From NCBI RefSeq assembly GCF_040448305.1, contig NZ_CP148752.1, forward strand, positions 4,402,001-4,466,000: a stretch of 64,000 nt of DNA, in the 5' to 3' direction. The stretch is from Pseudomonas fluorescens. Its GTDB lineage: Bacteria; Pseudomonadota; Gammaproteobacteria; Pseudomonadales; Pseudomonadaceae. The notes beneath the pieces were generated by a model that saw only the letters and a program-made list of their open reading frames with translations, made no database searches and was not told where the DNA came from. Position numbers and translations under genes: made by a program. The first letter of the stretch is position 1, and every line of letters starts with the position of its first letter. Positions 46,632 to 58,377 of the stretch are shown here, in pieces.

Positions 46632-47774
46632 ATGAGAAAACCCATGAAACCACGCGCCCGTGACCTGAACATCCCGATCGGCCAACTGCAACCCGGCCCG
46701 CTCAACGCCATCACCGACGTCCCCGGCGTACGCGTCGGCCACAGCAATGTACGAGGACGCACCGCCAATGGCCGCGACATCCTCACTGGCGTCACCGTCA
46801 TCGAACCGCGCGCCGGTTCCACCAGTCAGCAACCCTGCTTTGCCGGTGTGCATGTGCTCAACGGCAATGGCGATGCCACGGGGCTGGAGTGGATACGCGA
46901 GGCCGGCTTGCTGACCAGCCCCATCGCCTTCACCAACACCCACAGCATGGGCGTGGTGCGCGACGCGCTGATCGTGCTCGACCGCGAGCAGCAACCGGAT
47001 GACGGGCGCCTCTACTGGAACATGCCGGTGGTGCTGGAAACCTTCGACGGCCTGCTCAACGACATCAACGGTTTTCACGTGAAGCCTGAACACGTGGCCC
47101 AGGCCGTGCATTCGGCGACGGGTGGTCCGGTGGCCGAAGGCAATGTCGGCGGTGGCAGCGGCATGATCTGCCACGAATTCAAGGGCGGTATTGGCACCGC
47201 GTCGCGCCGCTTGAGCAGCGCCCAGGGCGGCTGGACGGTGGGGGCGATCGTCCAGGCCAACCACGGCATTCGTAATGAATTGCGTGTCGATGGCTACCCG
47301 GTAGGGCGCTACATGGAACAGGTCGACTCGCCATTCCTCAAGGCCTCGTTGCCCCATCCGGGCATGGGGTCGATCGTGGTCTGCCTGGCCACTGATGCAC
47401 CGTTGCTGCCACACCAGTGCACCCGCCTGGCCCAGCGCGCCAGCCTCGGCCTGGCCCGTACCGGCGGCGGCAATGAAGACCACAGCGGCGACATCTTCAT
47501 CGCCTTCGCCACCGGTAACGATCACGTGCCACCGGCTGCCTACGAGAGCAAGAAAGCACCGACCACCCACAACCTGAGCATGGTCAACAATGACCACATC
47601 AGTGAGCTGTTCCTGGCCGCCACCGAAGCCGTGGAAGAAGCCATCATCAATGCCCTGCTCGCCGCCGAAACGGCCGAAGGCAACGGGCATGGGGTGCAGG
47701 GGCTGGATGCCGACACCCTGCTCAAGGCGTTGCGTCGCGCCGGCTGGCCGGGGGATGCGACTAGCGGTACTTGA
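46632..47774 (+). CDS. P1-family (DmpA/BapA-type) aminopeptidase
   Basis: The 380-residue N-terminal-nucleophile peptidase of family S58 is self-cleaving. The scissile Gly246-Ser247 pair lies in GMGSIVVCLATDAPL, and upstream family blocks are GNVGGGSGMICHEFKGG and VGAIVQANHG. The mature subunits release N-terminal D- or beta-amino residues in characterised members. There is no signal peptide. It lies 166 bp after the polyamine-binding gene with a REP pair between. Confidence 0.9.
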   Translation: MRKPMKPRARDLNIPIGQLQPGPLNAITDVPGVRVGHSNVRGRTANGRDILTGVTVIEPRAGSTSQQPCFAGVHVLNGNGDATGLEWIREAGLLTSPIAFTNTHSMGVVRDALIVLDREQQPDDGRLYWNMPVVLETFDGLLNDINGFHVKPEHVAQAVHSATGGPVAEGNVGGGSGMICHEFKGGIGTASRRLSSAQGGWTVGAIVQANHGIRNELRVDGYPVGRYMEQVDSPFLKASLPHPGMGSIVVCLATDAPLLPHQCTRLAQRASLGLARTGGGNEDHSGDIFIAFATGNDHVPPAAYESKKAPTTHNLSMVNNDHISELFLAATEAVEEAIINALLAAETAEGNGHGVQGLDADTLLKALRRAGWPGDATSGT

Positions 47775-47945
47775 GTGAAACACTAGGTCTTTTTAGGATG
47801 AACTTACGCAGTCGCTTGTTTGTGCAAGCCGCTGCGTAAGTGGTGAGTGCACTGAACCCCTATCAAGCTCACCGCTTGTTTCACGCGCATCTTGAGCCTC
47901 ACGGCTCCACTTCCTCCCCATCAAGAGCTTTGAGGCTCTTTTTTT
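47771..47945 (+). ncRNA. candidate small RNA
   Basis: A sigma-70-like promoter TTGAGT-N17-TAGGAT (47771-47799) overlaps the end of the peptidase gene. It is followed by a near-perfect stem-loop at 47802-47841 (ACTTACGCAG...CTGCGTAAGT) and, 80 bp later, a Rho-independent terminator. The 296-bp gap has no reading frame of note. The predicted transcript is about 140 nt. I do not recognise a known family, and the promoter is only a moderate match. Confidence 0.4.
47923..47945 (+). terminator. Rho-independent terminator
   Basis: AAGAGC-TTTGAG-GCTCTT hairpin followed by a run of T. It could end either the peptidase mRNA or the candidate sRNA. Confidence 0.8.
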
Positions 47946-47970
47946 ACCTCTGAAAACCAATACTGTTCAT

Positions 47971-48063
47971 TGTGGGAGCGAGCCTGCTCGCGAAAGCGGA
48001 TTATCAGTCGACATCAATGTTGAATGGTAAATAGCCTTCGCGAGCAGGCTCGCTCCCACAGGG
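47971..48063. repeat. inverted REP pair (REPIN)
   Basis: Opposed GTGGGAGCGAGCCTGCTCGC and GCGAGCAGGCTCGCTCCCAC copies, the second ending 8 bp before the tetR stop. Confidence 0.9.
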
Positions 48064-48070
48064 GGGAAAG

Positions 48071-48691
48071 TCATTGTGCTTCGCCGGTGCACAGCGACCG
48101 CCACGCCGCCTGCGCCAGCATGTCCCGGTACGCCTTCGGGCTGCTCTTGACCCGACCCGACAACCAGGCTCGGCAGTAACTGTCTGCCTGGCCGACGATC
48201 AACGACGGGATCAGCTCCGCCGGCAAACTCCCCAGCTCATTACCCTGCGCCCCCAGCCACTCCAGCAACTGCTTGTTGCGCGTCTTGTTGCGGGTGGCGA
48301 GTTCGTCCTTGAACGGCCCCTTGGTGACGGCAAACCGCGCGTGGTACTGGAACCGCGCCCACTCCGGCTGACTATCGACCCAATCCACATAACTGTGCAC
48401 CAGCGCATGCACCCCCGCTTGAGTGGTTTTGGCCTCAGCCAGGTAGCTGTCGCGCAAGCGGGCCTGATCATCGAGGGCGGTAAAAAACAGCGCCGCCACC
48501 AGGCCTTCCTTGTTGCCGAAATGGTGATAGATCGCGCCGACACTGGTATCGCATTCGGCGCGGATCATTTCGATGGTGGTGGCCTCGATCCCCTGTTCGT
48601 TGAACAGGCCCAGGGCCTTTCTGAAGATGTCGCGCTTGAGTTCGGCGCGTCGTCCGGGGTAGCAGCGTTCGAGCAGATCGGCGGTTTCCAT
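48071..48691 (-). CDS. TetR-family transcriptional regulator
   Basis: This regulator has about 206 residues. The N-terminal HTH region contains ATTIEMIRAECDTSVGAIYHHFGNKEGLVAALF and the C-terminal domain is helical. The ATG at 48691 is preferred over the TTG at 48697. It is divergent from a thioesterase-like gene across 165 bp that hold tandem 18-bp repeats, the likely operators for autoregulation and control of the thioesterase. Confidence 0.9.
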   Translation of the reverse strand: METADLLERCYPGRRAELKRDIFRKALGLFNEQGIEATTIEMIRAECDTSVGAIYHHFGNKEGLVAALFFTALDDQARLRDSYLAEAKTTQAGVHALVHSYVDWVDSQPEWARFQYHARFAVTKGPFKDELATRNKTRNKQLLEWLGAQGNELGSLPAELIPSLIVGQADSYCRAWLSGRVKSSPKAYRDMLAQAAWRSLCTGEAQ

Positions 48692-48786
48692 GCGCAAAGA
48701 CAGTCCGGAAAAGTCATCGGTGGGGGCTGGTGGTTGCCAGCGAACAAGTGGCGCTAGGTTGACAGATTTCCCTTCGACAGAATACT

Positions 48787-48827
48787 GTTCCGTTACAGAA
48801 CATTATTCCGTTAAAGAATATTATTCT
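48787..48827. promoter_or_regulatory. tandem operator for the TetR regulator
   Basis: Two direct repeats of period 18, TTCCGTTACAGAACATTA (48788) and TTCCGTTAAAGAATATTA (48806), each contain a dyad (GTTCCGTTACAGAAC and ATTCCGTTAAAGAAT). The perfect palindrome AGAATATTATTCT lies at 48815-48827. Confidence 0.65.
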
Positions 48828-48856
48828 GCAAACTGTCATCCTCAAGAGGCATCAAA

Positions 48857-49297
48857 ATGAGTCAGTTCCTCAGCATGTTCAGCAGCGCAGGCCCGCAAGC
48901 GTTCAGCAAAATGGCCTGCCAGGTGGCGCCCTACTTCTCCACCATCAACCCGTTGGTCAAGGATTTGCGCAAAGGCAGCGCCACCGTGCACGTGCCATTT
49001 GCCCGGGAGATCACCAATCATTTGGGTACGGTGCATGCGATTGCGATGTGCAACGCCGCCGAACTGGCCGCCGGAATGATGACCGACGTTTCCATTCCCG
49101 CCGGCGCACGCTGGATCCCCAAAGGCATGACCGTGGAATACCTGGCCAAGGCCAAGAGCGATGTGACGGCGGTGGCCGAGGGGAATGCGGTGGACTGGAC
49201 CACCGAAGGCGACAAGATCGTGCCGGTGGACATTCACGATGCCGAGGGCAAGAAGGTGTTCACGGCGCGGATCACCATGAATGTGAAGCTGGCTTAA
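48857..49297 (+). CDS. hotdog-fold thioesterase-like protein (DUF4442/PaaI type)
   Basis: The 146-residue hotdog-fold protein has NHLGTVHAIAMCNAAELAAG as the central-helix block and AKSDVTAVAEG/VFTARITMNVKL strands. Relatives hydrolyse acyl-CoA or act as hydratase-like lipid proteins. Control by the divergent TetR protein suggests response to a fatty acid or acyl-CoA, which is inference. Confidence 0.85.
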   Translation: MSQFLSMFSSAGPQAFSKMACQVAPYFSTINPLVKDLRKGSATVHVPFAREITNHLGTVHAIAMCNAAELAAGMMTDVSIPAGARWIPKGMTVEYLAKAKSDVTAVAEGNAVDWTTEGDKIVPVDIHDAEGKKVFTARITMNVKLA

Positions 49298-49315
49298 GCG
49301 CTGACCGCAATTGAA

Positions 49316-49408
49316 TGTGGGAGCGGGCTTGCTCGCGAAAGCGGTGGTTCAGTCAACATTGATGTTGAATGTGATGGTGCCTTCGCGAGCAAGCCCGCTC
49401 CCACAGGG
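49316..49408. repeat. inverted REP pair (REPIN)
   Basis: Opposed GTGGGAGCGGGCTTGCTCGC and GCGAGCAAGCCCGCTCCCAC copies between convergent genes. Confidence 0.9.
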
Positions 49409-49434
49409 GAAATGTGGTGATTGGGAGAGTTCGG

Positions 49435-50157
49435 TCAGACCAGGCGCAATCGAGGTCCGCCAGCGGGTACGGCATCCTCTCCGAGCCGCCCCCGCACAAA
49501 CTCCTGAGCCTTGCGCGTCAACTGGTCCAGATGTCGGTCGCGCTGTTTTTCCGCGTCGGTCATGGCCCGCTTGCCATGCTTTTGCAAAAGATAGGTGTGA
49601 ATCTGCCGCACCTCCAGCGAGCTGTAGATTGACGCCACATCCAGCAGCGCCATCAAGCCATCGGTGGCGTGGTCGCGGGTGTTCATCAACACCTGGGTCG
49701 CACGCACGCCAACCACCTCAAAGCCCATCGCCTCGAAATACGGCACCCTGGCCACCGCGCAGGTCAGCTCGGCATGGGGATAGCGGCCGACCATTTCGCG
49801 CAGCATCCGCCGGGCCACGCCCTGGCGCCGATACTCGGCGTGCACCGCCATGTACGCCACACCGCAGGCCTCCGGGTCGTCCTGCACCGGCAGGTACAGC
49901 ACAAAGCCAGTCACCTTTTGCGGGTCGTCTTCGTCCGTGGCGACGATCAACTCCACGGCAATGCCTTTTTCACCGTTCAGCGCCTCCAGATACAGGTGCA
50001 CCTCATAGCCGATCGCATATTGATAGAGGTTGTACAGCAGGTTGCTGGGCGGGATCGCGACCATGCTGATGTCGGTCAGGTTGTCGACCACCATCTGCAG
50101 GATCTGGCTATTGATGTGCTCGGGGCACGGGGTCTTGAAATGGCTGATCAGGGGCAT
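49435..50157 (-). CDS. GNAT-family N-acetyltransferase
   Basis: The 240-residue acyltransferase has an acetyl-CoA pyrophosphate-loop motif YRRQGVARRMLREMV after the VAYMAVHAEYR strand. The ATG at 50157 begins the conserved-looking MPLISHFKTPCPEHI; the open frame upstream is REP-like noise. A C-terminal extension of about 70 residues is helical and basic. The substrate is unknown. Confidence 0.82.
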   Translation of the reverse strand: MPLISHFKTPCPEHINSQILQMVVDNLTDISMVAIPPSNLLYNLYQYAIGYEVHLYLEALNGEKGIAVELIVATDEDDPQKVTGFVLYLPVQDDPEACGVAYMAVHAEYRRQGVARRMLREMVGRYPHAELTCAVARVPYFEAMGFEVVGVRATQVLMNTRDHATDGLMALLDVASIYSSLEVRQIHTYLLQKHGKRAMTDAEKQRDRHLDQLTRKAQEFVRGRLGEDAVPAGGPRLRLV

Positions 50158-50337
50158 TGCGGTGACAGGCTCCGGGGGCGAGGGCCGCCTATCATAGCGC
50201 GCCTGGCACCAGCGGTCCGAAGAGTGATGGACAGACATCCCCCGTTGATGGGCCATGCGCATCGCCGGCGGACGCCTGGTTGCGTTTTCAAGGCTGACAA
50301 CAGTGAGTCAGGCACACTTTGTGCTGGATGAACTGGA

Positions 50338-50425
50338 CTCTTCGCGAGCAGGCTCGCTCCCACCGGGACCGCGGTTTTGCCCACTCCTCGATCTTCTGTG
50401 GGAGCTCGCCTGCTCGCGATAGCGT
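50338..50425. repeat. REP pair, second copy altered
   Basis: TTCGCGAGCAGGCTCGCTCC faces GTGGGAGCTCGCCTGCTCGC within the 496-bp gap before the multicopper oxidase gene. Confidence 0.8.
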
Positions 50426-50478
50426 CCACCATCACACCGGTCCGTGGTGTGACTGGGGGGGAATGGGTGGGTGAAGGC

Positions 50479-50493
50479 CCCCCAACTTTGAGG
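50479..50493 (+). promoter_or_regulatory. candidate enhancer (UAS) for the multicopper oxidase
   Basis: CCCCCAACTTTGAGG matches CCCCCAA-N4-GRGG and lies 108 bp upstream of the -24 box. It sits inside a larger inverted repeat (GGGTGGG at 50464 and CCCACCC at 50497). Confidence 0.5.
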
Positions 50494-50586
50494 ATTCCCA
50501 CCCACAGCGCCACTACGACTAAAGTCCAAACCGCCAGCCTTTTGATATCAAACAACTTTTCGTCTCCCACGTTTTTTCCCCACGAT

Positions 50587-50602
50587 TGGCGCACCTCTTG
50601 CA
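50587..50602 (+). promoter_or_regulatory. sigma-54 (-24/-12) promoter of the multicopper oxidase
   Basis: TGGCGCACCTCTTGCA has GG-N10-GC spacing with intact TGGC and TTGCA blocks. The GC ends 52 bp before the ATG at 50654. Confidence 0.75.
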
Positions 50603-50653
50603 CTGAGCGAATGGTGAACGTCAGCCACACCGGCGCGCCCCGAGGGGAACAAC

Positions 50654-54043
<3,390 letters not shown>

Positions 54044-54056
54044 AGCGGATTGATCG

Positions 54057-54093
54057 ACGCCCGGTCCATGCAATGTGGCTCGGGCGTTTTTCT
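54057..54093 (+). terminator. Rho-independent terminator of the oxidase gene
   Basis: ACGCCCG and CGGGCGT arms are followed by TTTTTCTTTT, 13 bp after the stop codon. Confidence 0.8.
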
Positions 54094-54135
54094 TTTGTGC
54101 AGCGTACTCAGATTTTGCATTCACCAAAGATCAAA

Positions 54136-54225
54136 TGTGGGAGCGAGCCTGCTCGCGAAAGCGGAGTGTCAGGCGACATCTCTACGACAGGTTCGCCGCC
54201 TTCGCGAGCAGGCTCGCTCCCACAA
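54136..54225. repeat. inverted REP pair (REPIN)
   Basis: Opposed GTGGGAGCGAGCCTGCTCGC and GCGAGCAGGCTCGCTCCCAC copies. Confidence 0.9.
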
Positions 54226-54264
54226 CAGGAATGTCGTTGACCGGAAGTTAACGTTCGGCCCAAC

Positions 54265-54834
54265 TCACCGCTGCGGCGCCACCATCCGGAAGCGGATATT
54301 GATCTCGTTGGACACCACACTGTCCGCCCACTCGCCCTCGCCGATCTTGAAGTCGTCACGCTTGAGCACCAGTTGGCCCTCGAAGATGCCGATGGCGCTC
54401 TCCGATTTGAGCAGCACCGGCACACTCACTTCCCGAGTGAGTCCCCGCAGGGAAAGCTTGCCGGTGATGGTGTAGCGGTTATTGCCCAGGGCCTTGATGG
54501 ACGTCGACTCGAAGGTCGCCACCGGATAAGTCGCGGTGTCGAACCACGCCGGTTTTTGCAGCTCGGTGTTGGCGTCGCTGCTGCCGGCGTCGATGCTTTT
54601 CAGGTCGATGGTCAGCGCGGCATGGGCGGCGCCGGGGTTATCGGTGTCGAAGTCGAGTTTGGCCTTGAACTTGCCAAAGGTGCCGAAGGCTTTCGAACCC
54701 ATCTGCACATAGGTGAAACTCAAGGTGCTGGCCCTGGCGTTCACATCCTTGTATTCCACGGCTTCAGCAAACGGCACCGGGCCGAACACAAGCGTGCCGG
54801 CCAGAGCGACACAACGCGCGGATCGAAGGTTCAT
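54265..54834 (-). CDS. YceI-family periplasmic lipid-binding protein
   Basis: The 189-residue protein has a signal peptide ending at FAEA. The lipocalin-like YceI fold is shown by STLSFTYVQMG, FGKFKAKLDFD, TFESTSIKAL and ITGKLSLRGLTREV. Family members bind polyisoprenoids or ubiquinone-like chains. It is monocistronic. Confidence 0.9.
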   Translation of the reverse strand: MNLRSARCVALAGTLVFGPVPFAEAVEYKDVNARASTLSFTYVQMGSKAFGTFGKFKAKLDFDTDNPGAAHAALTIDLKSIDAGSSDANTELQKPAWFDTATYPVATFESTSIKALGNNRYTITGKLSLRGLTREVSVPVLLKSESAIGIFEGQLVLKRDDFKIGEGEWADSVVSNEINIRFRMVAPQR

Positions 54835-54920
54835 GGCACTCTCCGGGAGGGCTCCCGTCTTGAGTTGGCGTGCCGCACAGATCGGGTGGCATCAGATGGA
54901 CTAAAGCAAACAACCGGCGC

Positions 54921-55643
54921 TTATTCCACCTCACCCGTTGATTTGCGACCACCTGCCGCTGGCCGTCCGCGCTGCCCGCACTCCCCGCGTTGCCACGCCC
55001 GCTGCAACAGGTCGATCACCTCGGTATCTGAGGTCTGGGAAAAATCCATGTACCAATGGCCAATCGACATGAACCACTCGGGTATCAGCGGGCAGATCAA
55101 CTCATCCACCTCGCTGCGTAGCGCCTGCACCGTTTCGATCGGCGCCACCGGCACCGCCACCACGATGCGCGATGGCGCCTGCACCCGCAGCGCCTGGATC
55201 GCCGCCCTCATCGAAGCGCCGGTGGCCAGGCCGTCGTCGATCAGGATCACCACCTGATCCTTGAGCTGCACCGCCGGCCGCATGCCACGGTAGACCTGCT
55301 CGCGGCGCAGCAGCTCGCGGCTTTCCCGTTCGACCACAGCGTCGAACGCAGCCTTCGCAATCGGATGCACCCGCAGCGCCTCTTCATTACGAATCTGGAT
55401 GCCGCCGCTGGCAATCGCGCCCATGGCGTACTCCGGGTGGGACGGCACGCCGAGCTTGCGCACCAGCATCAGGTCCAGGCGAACCTTCAGCGCCGTGGCC
55501 ACCTCATAAGCCACCGGCACGCCGCCACGGGGCAAGGCCAGAACGATGACGTCGGAGCGATTGGCGTAAGGCAGCAACGGCTCAATCAAACGCCGCCCGG
55601 CCGCTGGCCGGTCTTGCAGGATGGAATGGGACAAGGGGTTCAT
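54921..55643 (-). CDS. phosphoribosyltransferase-domain protein
   Basis: The 240-residue protein has a type I PRTase fold. The PRPP-binding motif VILIDDGLATGASM lies at about residues 132-145, and the early loop LALPRGGVPVAYEVA is typical of the group of predicted phosphoribosyltransferases found beside stress genes. The C-terminal tail is basic and Gly-rich. The substrate base is unknown. Confidence 0.82.
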   Translation of the reverse strand: MNPLSHSILQDRPAAGRRLIEPLLPYANRSDVIVLALPRGGVPVAYEVATALKVRLDLMLVRKLGVPSHPEYAMGAIASGGIQIRNEEALRVHPIAKAAFDAVVERESRELLRREQVYRGMRPAVQLKDQVVILIDDGLATGASMRAAIQALRVQAPSRIVVAVPVAPIETVQALRSEVDELICPLIPEWFMSIGHWYMDFSQTSDTEVIDLLQRAWQRGECGQRGRPAAGGRKSTGEVE

Positions 55644-55710
55644 GTGAAAACCTCCCCAGGCGATCTCGCCTGCGAACTTCAGCCAAACCTGCCTTTTGTG
55701 GCAGGGGCTT

Positions 55711-55840
55711 TTGTGGCGAGGGAGCTTGCTCCCGCCGGGCCGGTCCGCGTTCGGGCGCAGCAGCCCCCAAAAACCGAAAACGATTACCGAGTTTTGTGAG
55801 TGCTACGCACTCAAGCGCGAGCAAGCTCGCTCGCCACAAA
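55711..55840. repeat. inverted REP-like pair, mixed subfamilies
   Basis: TTGTGGCGAGGGAGCTTGCTCCC faces GCGAGCAAGCTCGCTCGCCAC; the second copy looks hybrid between two REP types. Confidence 0.75.
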
Positions 55841-55876
55841 CTTGGTCCATAGCATTATCCGCCCCCTTTACCCCGC

Positions 55877-57235
55877 CTACACCAACCGCTCAATCTTCTG
55901 ATGCTGCCACACCACTTTGTAATACAGCGTCTGCAACGCCAGCATCCCCAGATATGCCACCGGAAACGCCATCCATACCCCTTGCAGCCCGTAATTCGCA
56001 TCCAGCAGATACGCCGCCGGCAACTGAATCCCGACCACGCAGACAATGGAAATCGCCACCGGCACCATCACCGTGCCGCTGGCGCGCATGATGCCGCCGA
56101 TGATCGCCTGGAAGCCGAACACCAACAGGCTCCAGAGCATGATGTGCAACAGGTGCTCAGCCATGTTGAGCGTCGCCTCTTCGGTGAGGAACGACGCCAG
56201 CAACCAGCTCGACAACAGGTACCCGAGCACCACCAGGCCACCGGTCAAACACACATTGATCATCAGCCCGGTCTTCAGGATCGGCCCGATGCGCTCGATG
56301 CGCCCGGCCCCGATCGCCTGCGCTCCGAGGATCGACGCGGTAATCGCAATCGACAGCGCCGGGAACTGCACGTAATTGACGATCTGCGTCACCGCGCCAT
56401 ACGCCGCCGTCGCCTGGGAACCGTGCTGGTTCACCAGCGCCAGAATCACCAGCTCCGACAGCGACAACACCACCATCTGCAATCCGGTGGGCAAACCGAT
56501 GCGCAGCACCTTGCCGAGAATCGCCATGTCCAGCTTCATCGCCGCAAAGAACTCGCGGTCCGGCGCCAGCGGATGGCCCTTGCCAATCAAGCGCCACGCC
56601 AGCAGCCCCATCGCTACCAGGTTACCCACCAACCCGGCAAACGCCGCACTCTGAATCCCCATCGGCGCAAAACCCAACCACCCGCGAATCAATGCCGGCG
56701 TCAGCGCCAGCCCCACGCAGGTCGACACCACCAGCGCCAGCAACGGCGACAACGTATCACTGACCCCGCGCAGCAACTGGGTGAACAACACAAACACCAA
56801 CAGCGACGGCATGATCCACAACATCACATGGGCATACGCCACCGCATCGTCCAGCACATCCGCCGGCGTCCCCAACCCCACCAACGCCGACCGCGCAAAC
56901 ACACTCCCCACCACCGCCGCCGCCAACCCGATCAATACCCCCAACAACAACGTCGCCCCGGCAATCGCCTTCACCAGATGCATCTCCCGCGCCCCCCACG
57001 CCTGCCCGATCAACACCCCGGCGCCGGCGCCAAGGCCGATGACCAGGGCGATGAAGAAAAACACGATGGGGAACATTCCCGACACCGCCGCCAGGGCCTG
57101 GGTGCCGAGCATCTGGCCGATGTAGATGCTGTTGACCGTGCCGGACATGGATTGCAGGAAGTTCGACAGGACCATCGGGGCAAGGAAAAGGAGGTAGGTT
57201 TTCCAGAGGGCGCGTTGGGGGTTGGGGGTTTGCAT
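55877..57235 (-). CDS. MATE-family efflux transporter
   Basis: The 452-residue inner-membrane exporter has 12 predicted helices in two MatE halves. The start MQTPNPQRALWKTYLLFLAPM and GQMLGTQALAAVSGMFP in helix 2 are family-like. It should export cationic compounds in exchange for H+ or Na+. The ATG at 57235 is chosen; the frame upstream is open but has no membrane character. It is monocistronic. Confidence 0.9.
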   Translation of the reverse strand: MQTPNPQRALWKTYLLFLAPMVLSNFLQSMSGTVNSIYIGQMLGTQALAAVSGMFPIVFFFIALVIGLGAGAGVLIGQAWGAREMHLVKAIAGATLLLGVLIGLAAAVVGSVFARSALVGLGTPADVLDDAVAYAHVMLWIMPSLLVFVLFTQLLRGVSDTLSPLLALVVSTCVGLALTPALIRGWLGFAPMGIQSAAFAGLVGNLVAMGLLAWRLIGKGHPLAPDREFFAAMKLDMAILGKVLRIGLPTGLQMVVLSLSELVILALVNQHGSQATAAYGAVTQIVNYVQFPALSIAITASILGAQAIGAGRIERIGPILKTGLMINVCLTGGLVVLGYLLSSWLLASFLTEEATLNMAEHLLHIMLWSLLVFGFQAIIGGIMRASGTVMVPVAISIVCVVGIQLPAAYLLDANYGLQGVWMAFPVAYLGMLALQTLYYKVVWQHQKIERLV

Positions 57236-57531
57236 TCGGGAAGGTCCATCTCGACGGGAGGAGCGAAGATTAAGGATAGCGTGGGAGGCTGAATCCAAGG
57301 GGCCGTGAACATCTCAGGTCTGTGTTTATATTTCCAGCGACGTTATGTGAAAGGTCTGAAGTTTCATCGTCGCGGGTCCTACATAAAGCTCGGAATCCCT
57401 CACCTTCCCCCGCTGATCTCATGCGGCTTATAGTCGGCACCGTCGCCCAGAATGGCGATTCGGGTTTGGCGACCTGATCATAGAGAATGCGAAGGTTATC
57501 CGCTTCATTGCAGGTATCATCGCACCCGCAA

Positions 57532-57613
57532 AGCCGCTGTTATGGCGGCTGTGCGCGGGAGACCTTAGGGTCTGCCGGTTTTCTCTATACCGGTTCGCCA
57601 ACCTGCGCACAGC
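57532..57613 (+). promoter_or_regulatory. structured 5' leader of the DUF3077 gene (switch-like)
   Basis: AGCCGC/GCGGCT (57532-57550) forms a local hairpin. Its 3' strand plus neighbours, GCTGTGCGC (57548-57556), can pair instead with GCGCACAGC (57605-57613). That long helix would enclose AGACC-TTAG-GGTCT (57560-57573) and CCGGT/ACCGG (57575-57593). Mutually exclusive pairing 65 bp before the ATG suggests an RNA element. I recall similar leaders before other DUF3077/DUF6124 genes, without a known ligand. Confidence 0.5.
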
Positions 57614-57677
57614 TGCCACCCAATCGTTTGGCGACGACTGAGTGACGGCTTAAGCCAATCAAATAGAGATCTTCACA

Positions 57678-57950
57678 ATGAATCGATATATGCCTCTTAC
57701 CGGGATTGACCTGATACCGGCTTCCCTGCTCATCGACACCCAAGCCCCTCTCGACGTTCTGCAAGCCATGGCCGACTACCGAATTCGGACAGTCACGCAG
57801 GTGCTGGAAAACATCGCCTACCGATCCGAACTTGGTTGCGACACCGTGGTGCTGGAGGACTTTTCCAAGTTGCTGGTCATTCCGTTGCGAGATGGGTGTG
57901 ATTTGATGGATGTGATTGGGCGGCGGTTACGGGCGCAGGCTGCGGAGTAG
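57678..57950 (+). CDS. DUF3077/DUF6124 family protein
   Basis: This 90-residue cytosolic protein is of a Pseudomonas-restricted type. It has an N-terminal part with PLDVLQAMADYRIRTVTQVL, a central LENIAYRSELGCDTVVLEDFSK and the end RDGCDLMDVIGRRL. The function is unknown. Its last 73 bp recur as a fragment at 60313, on the far side of the pyocin cassette, and its original terminator is probably the one now at 60391. Confidence 0.8.
   Translation: MNRYMPLTGIDLIPASLLIDTQAPLDVLQAMADYRIRTVTQVLENIAYRSELGCDTVVLEDFSKLLVIPLRDGCDLMDVIGRRLRAQAAE
57878..57950 (+). repeat. left direct repeat flanking the pyocin cassette
   Basis: The last 73 bp of the DUF3077 gene, starting CATTCCGTTGC, are repeated in the same orientation at 60313-60385 with few mismatches. 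Confidence 0.8.
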
Positions 57951-57973
57951 CAATATGCCCGTAACAAAGAGAA

Positions 57974-57994
57974 GAGCCGCTGCGGCAGCGGCTC
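57974..57994 (-). terminator. terminator of the pyocin/immunity operon
   Basis: A perfect GC-rich stem (GAGCCGCTG/CAGCGGCTC) is followed on the minus strand by TTCTCTTT, 110 bp after the immunity stop. Confidence 0.6.
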
Positions 57995-58104
57995 AACCTG
58001 GGAAACCTTCGACGATTTAAACGACTGGCCAACGAACCGGACGACCACGAAATGATGGCTACTGTCACCGTTCTCTGGCACCTGCGTTCAGGCACTTGGT
58101 GCTG

Positions 58105-58377
58105 TCAATCAAAGGTATATTTGCCTTCGAGCATGAATGCCGGTTCTCTCCAGTTGGGCCCTCTCACAACTCCGCCCCCACTATATTTGATAAAACCGGC
58201 ATCACACATTTTGTGGACAAGGTTCAATAGCCCTATGTTGTTCTCCACATGCGCCCAGTTAGCCCGATTATAAAGGCCATCAAGCTGAGGAAAGGAAATA
58301 CCTAATTGATTTTTGGTTACAAATAGAATTACCTCTTCAGGTTTCTCGTTAAGCACGATGGTTGCAATGAAGCTCAT
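58105..58377 (-). CDS. pyocin immunity protein
   Basis: The 90-residue cytosolic protein has FVTKNQLGISFPQLDGLYNR, NNIGLLNLVHKMC and a GGGVVRGPNW loop. The ATG overlaps the pyocin stop (TAATG), the classic toxin-immunity coupling. It would protect the producer from the adjacent bacteriocin. The exact immunity family was not determined. Low GC matches the pyocin. Confidence 0.75.
   Translation of the reverse strand: MSFIATIVLNEKPEEVILFVTKNQLGISFPQLDGLYNRANWAHVENNIGLLNLVHKMCDAGFIKYSGGGVVRGPNWREPAFMLEGKYTFD

Noticed and set aside
50158..50630. Open frame on the minus strand in the gap before the oxidase gene
   Set aside because: It runs through a REP pair and the enhancer/promoter elements, has low protein-like character and no ribosome site.
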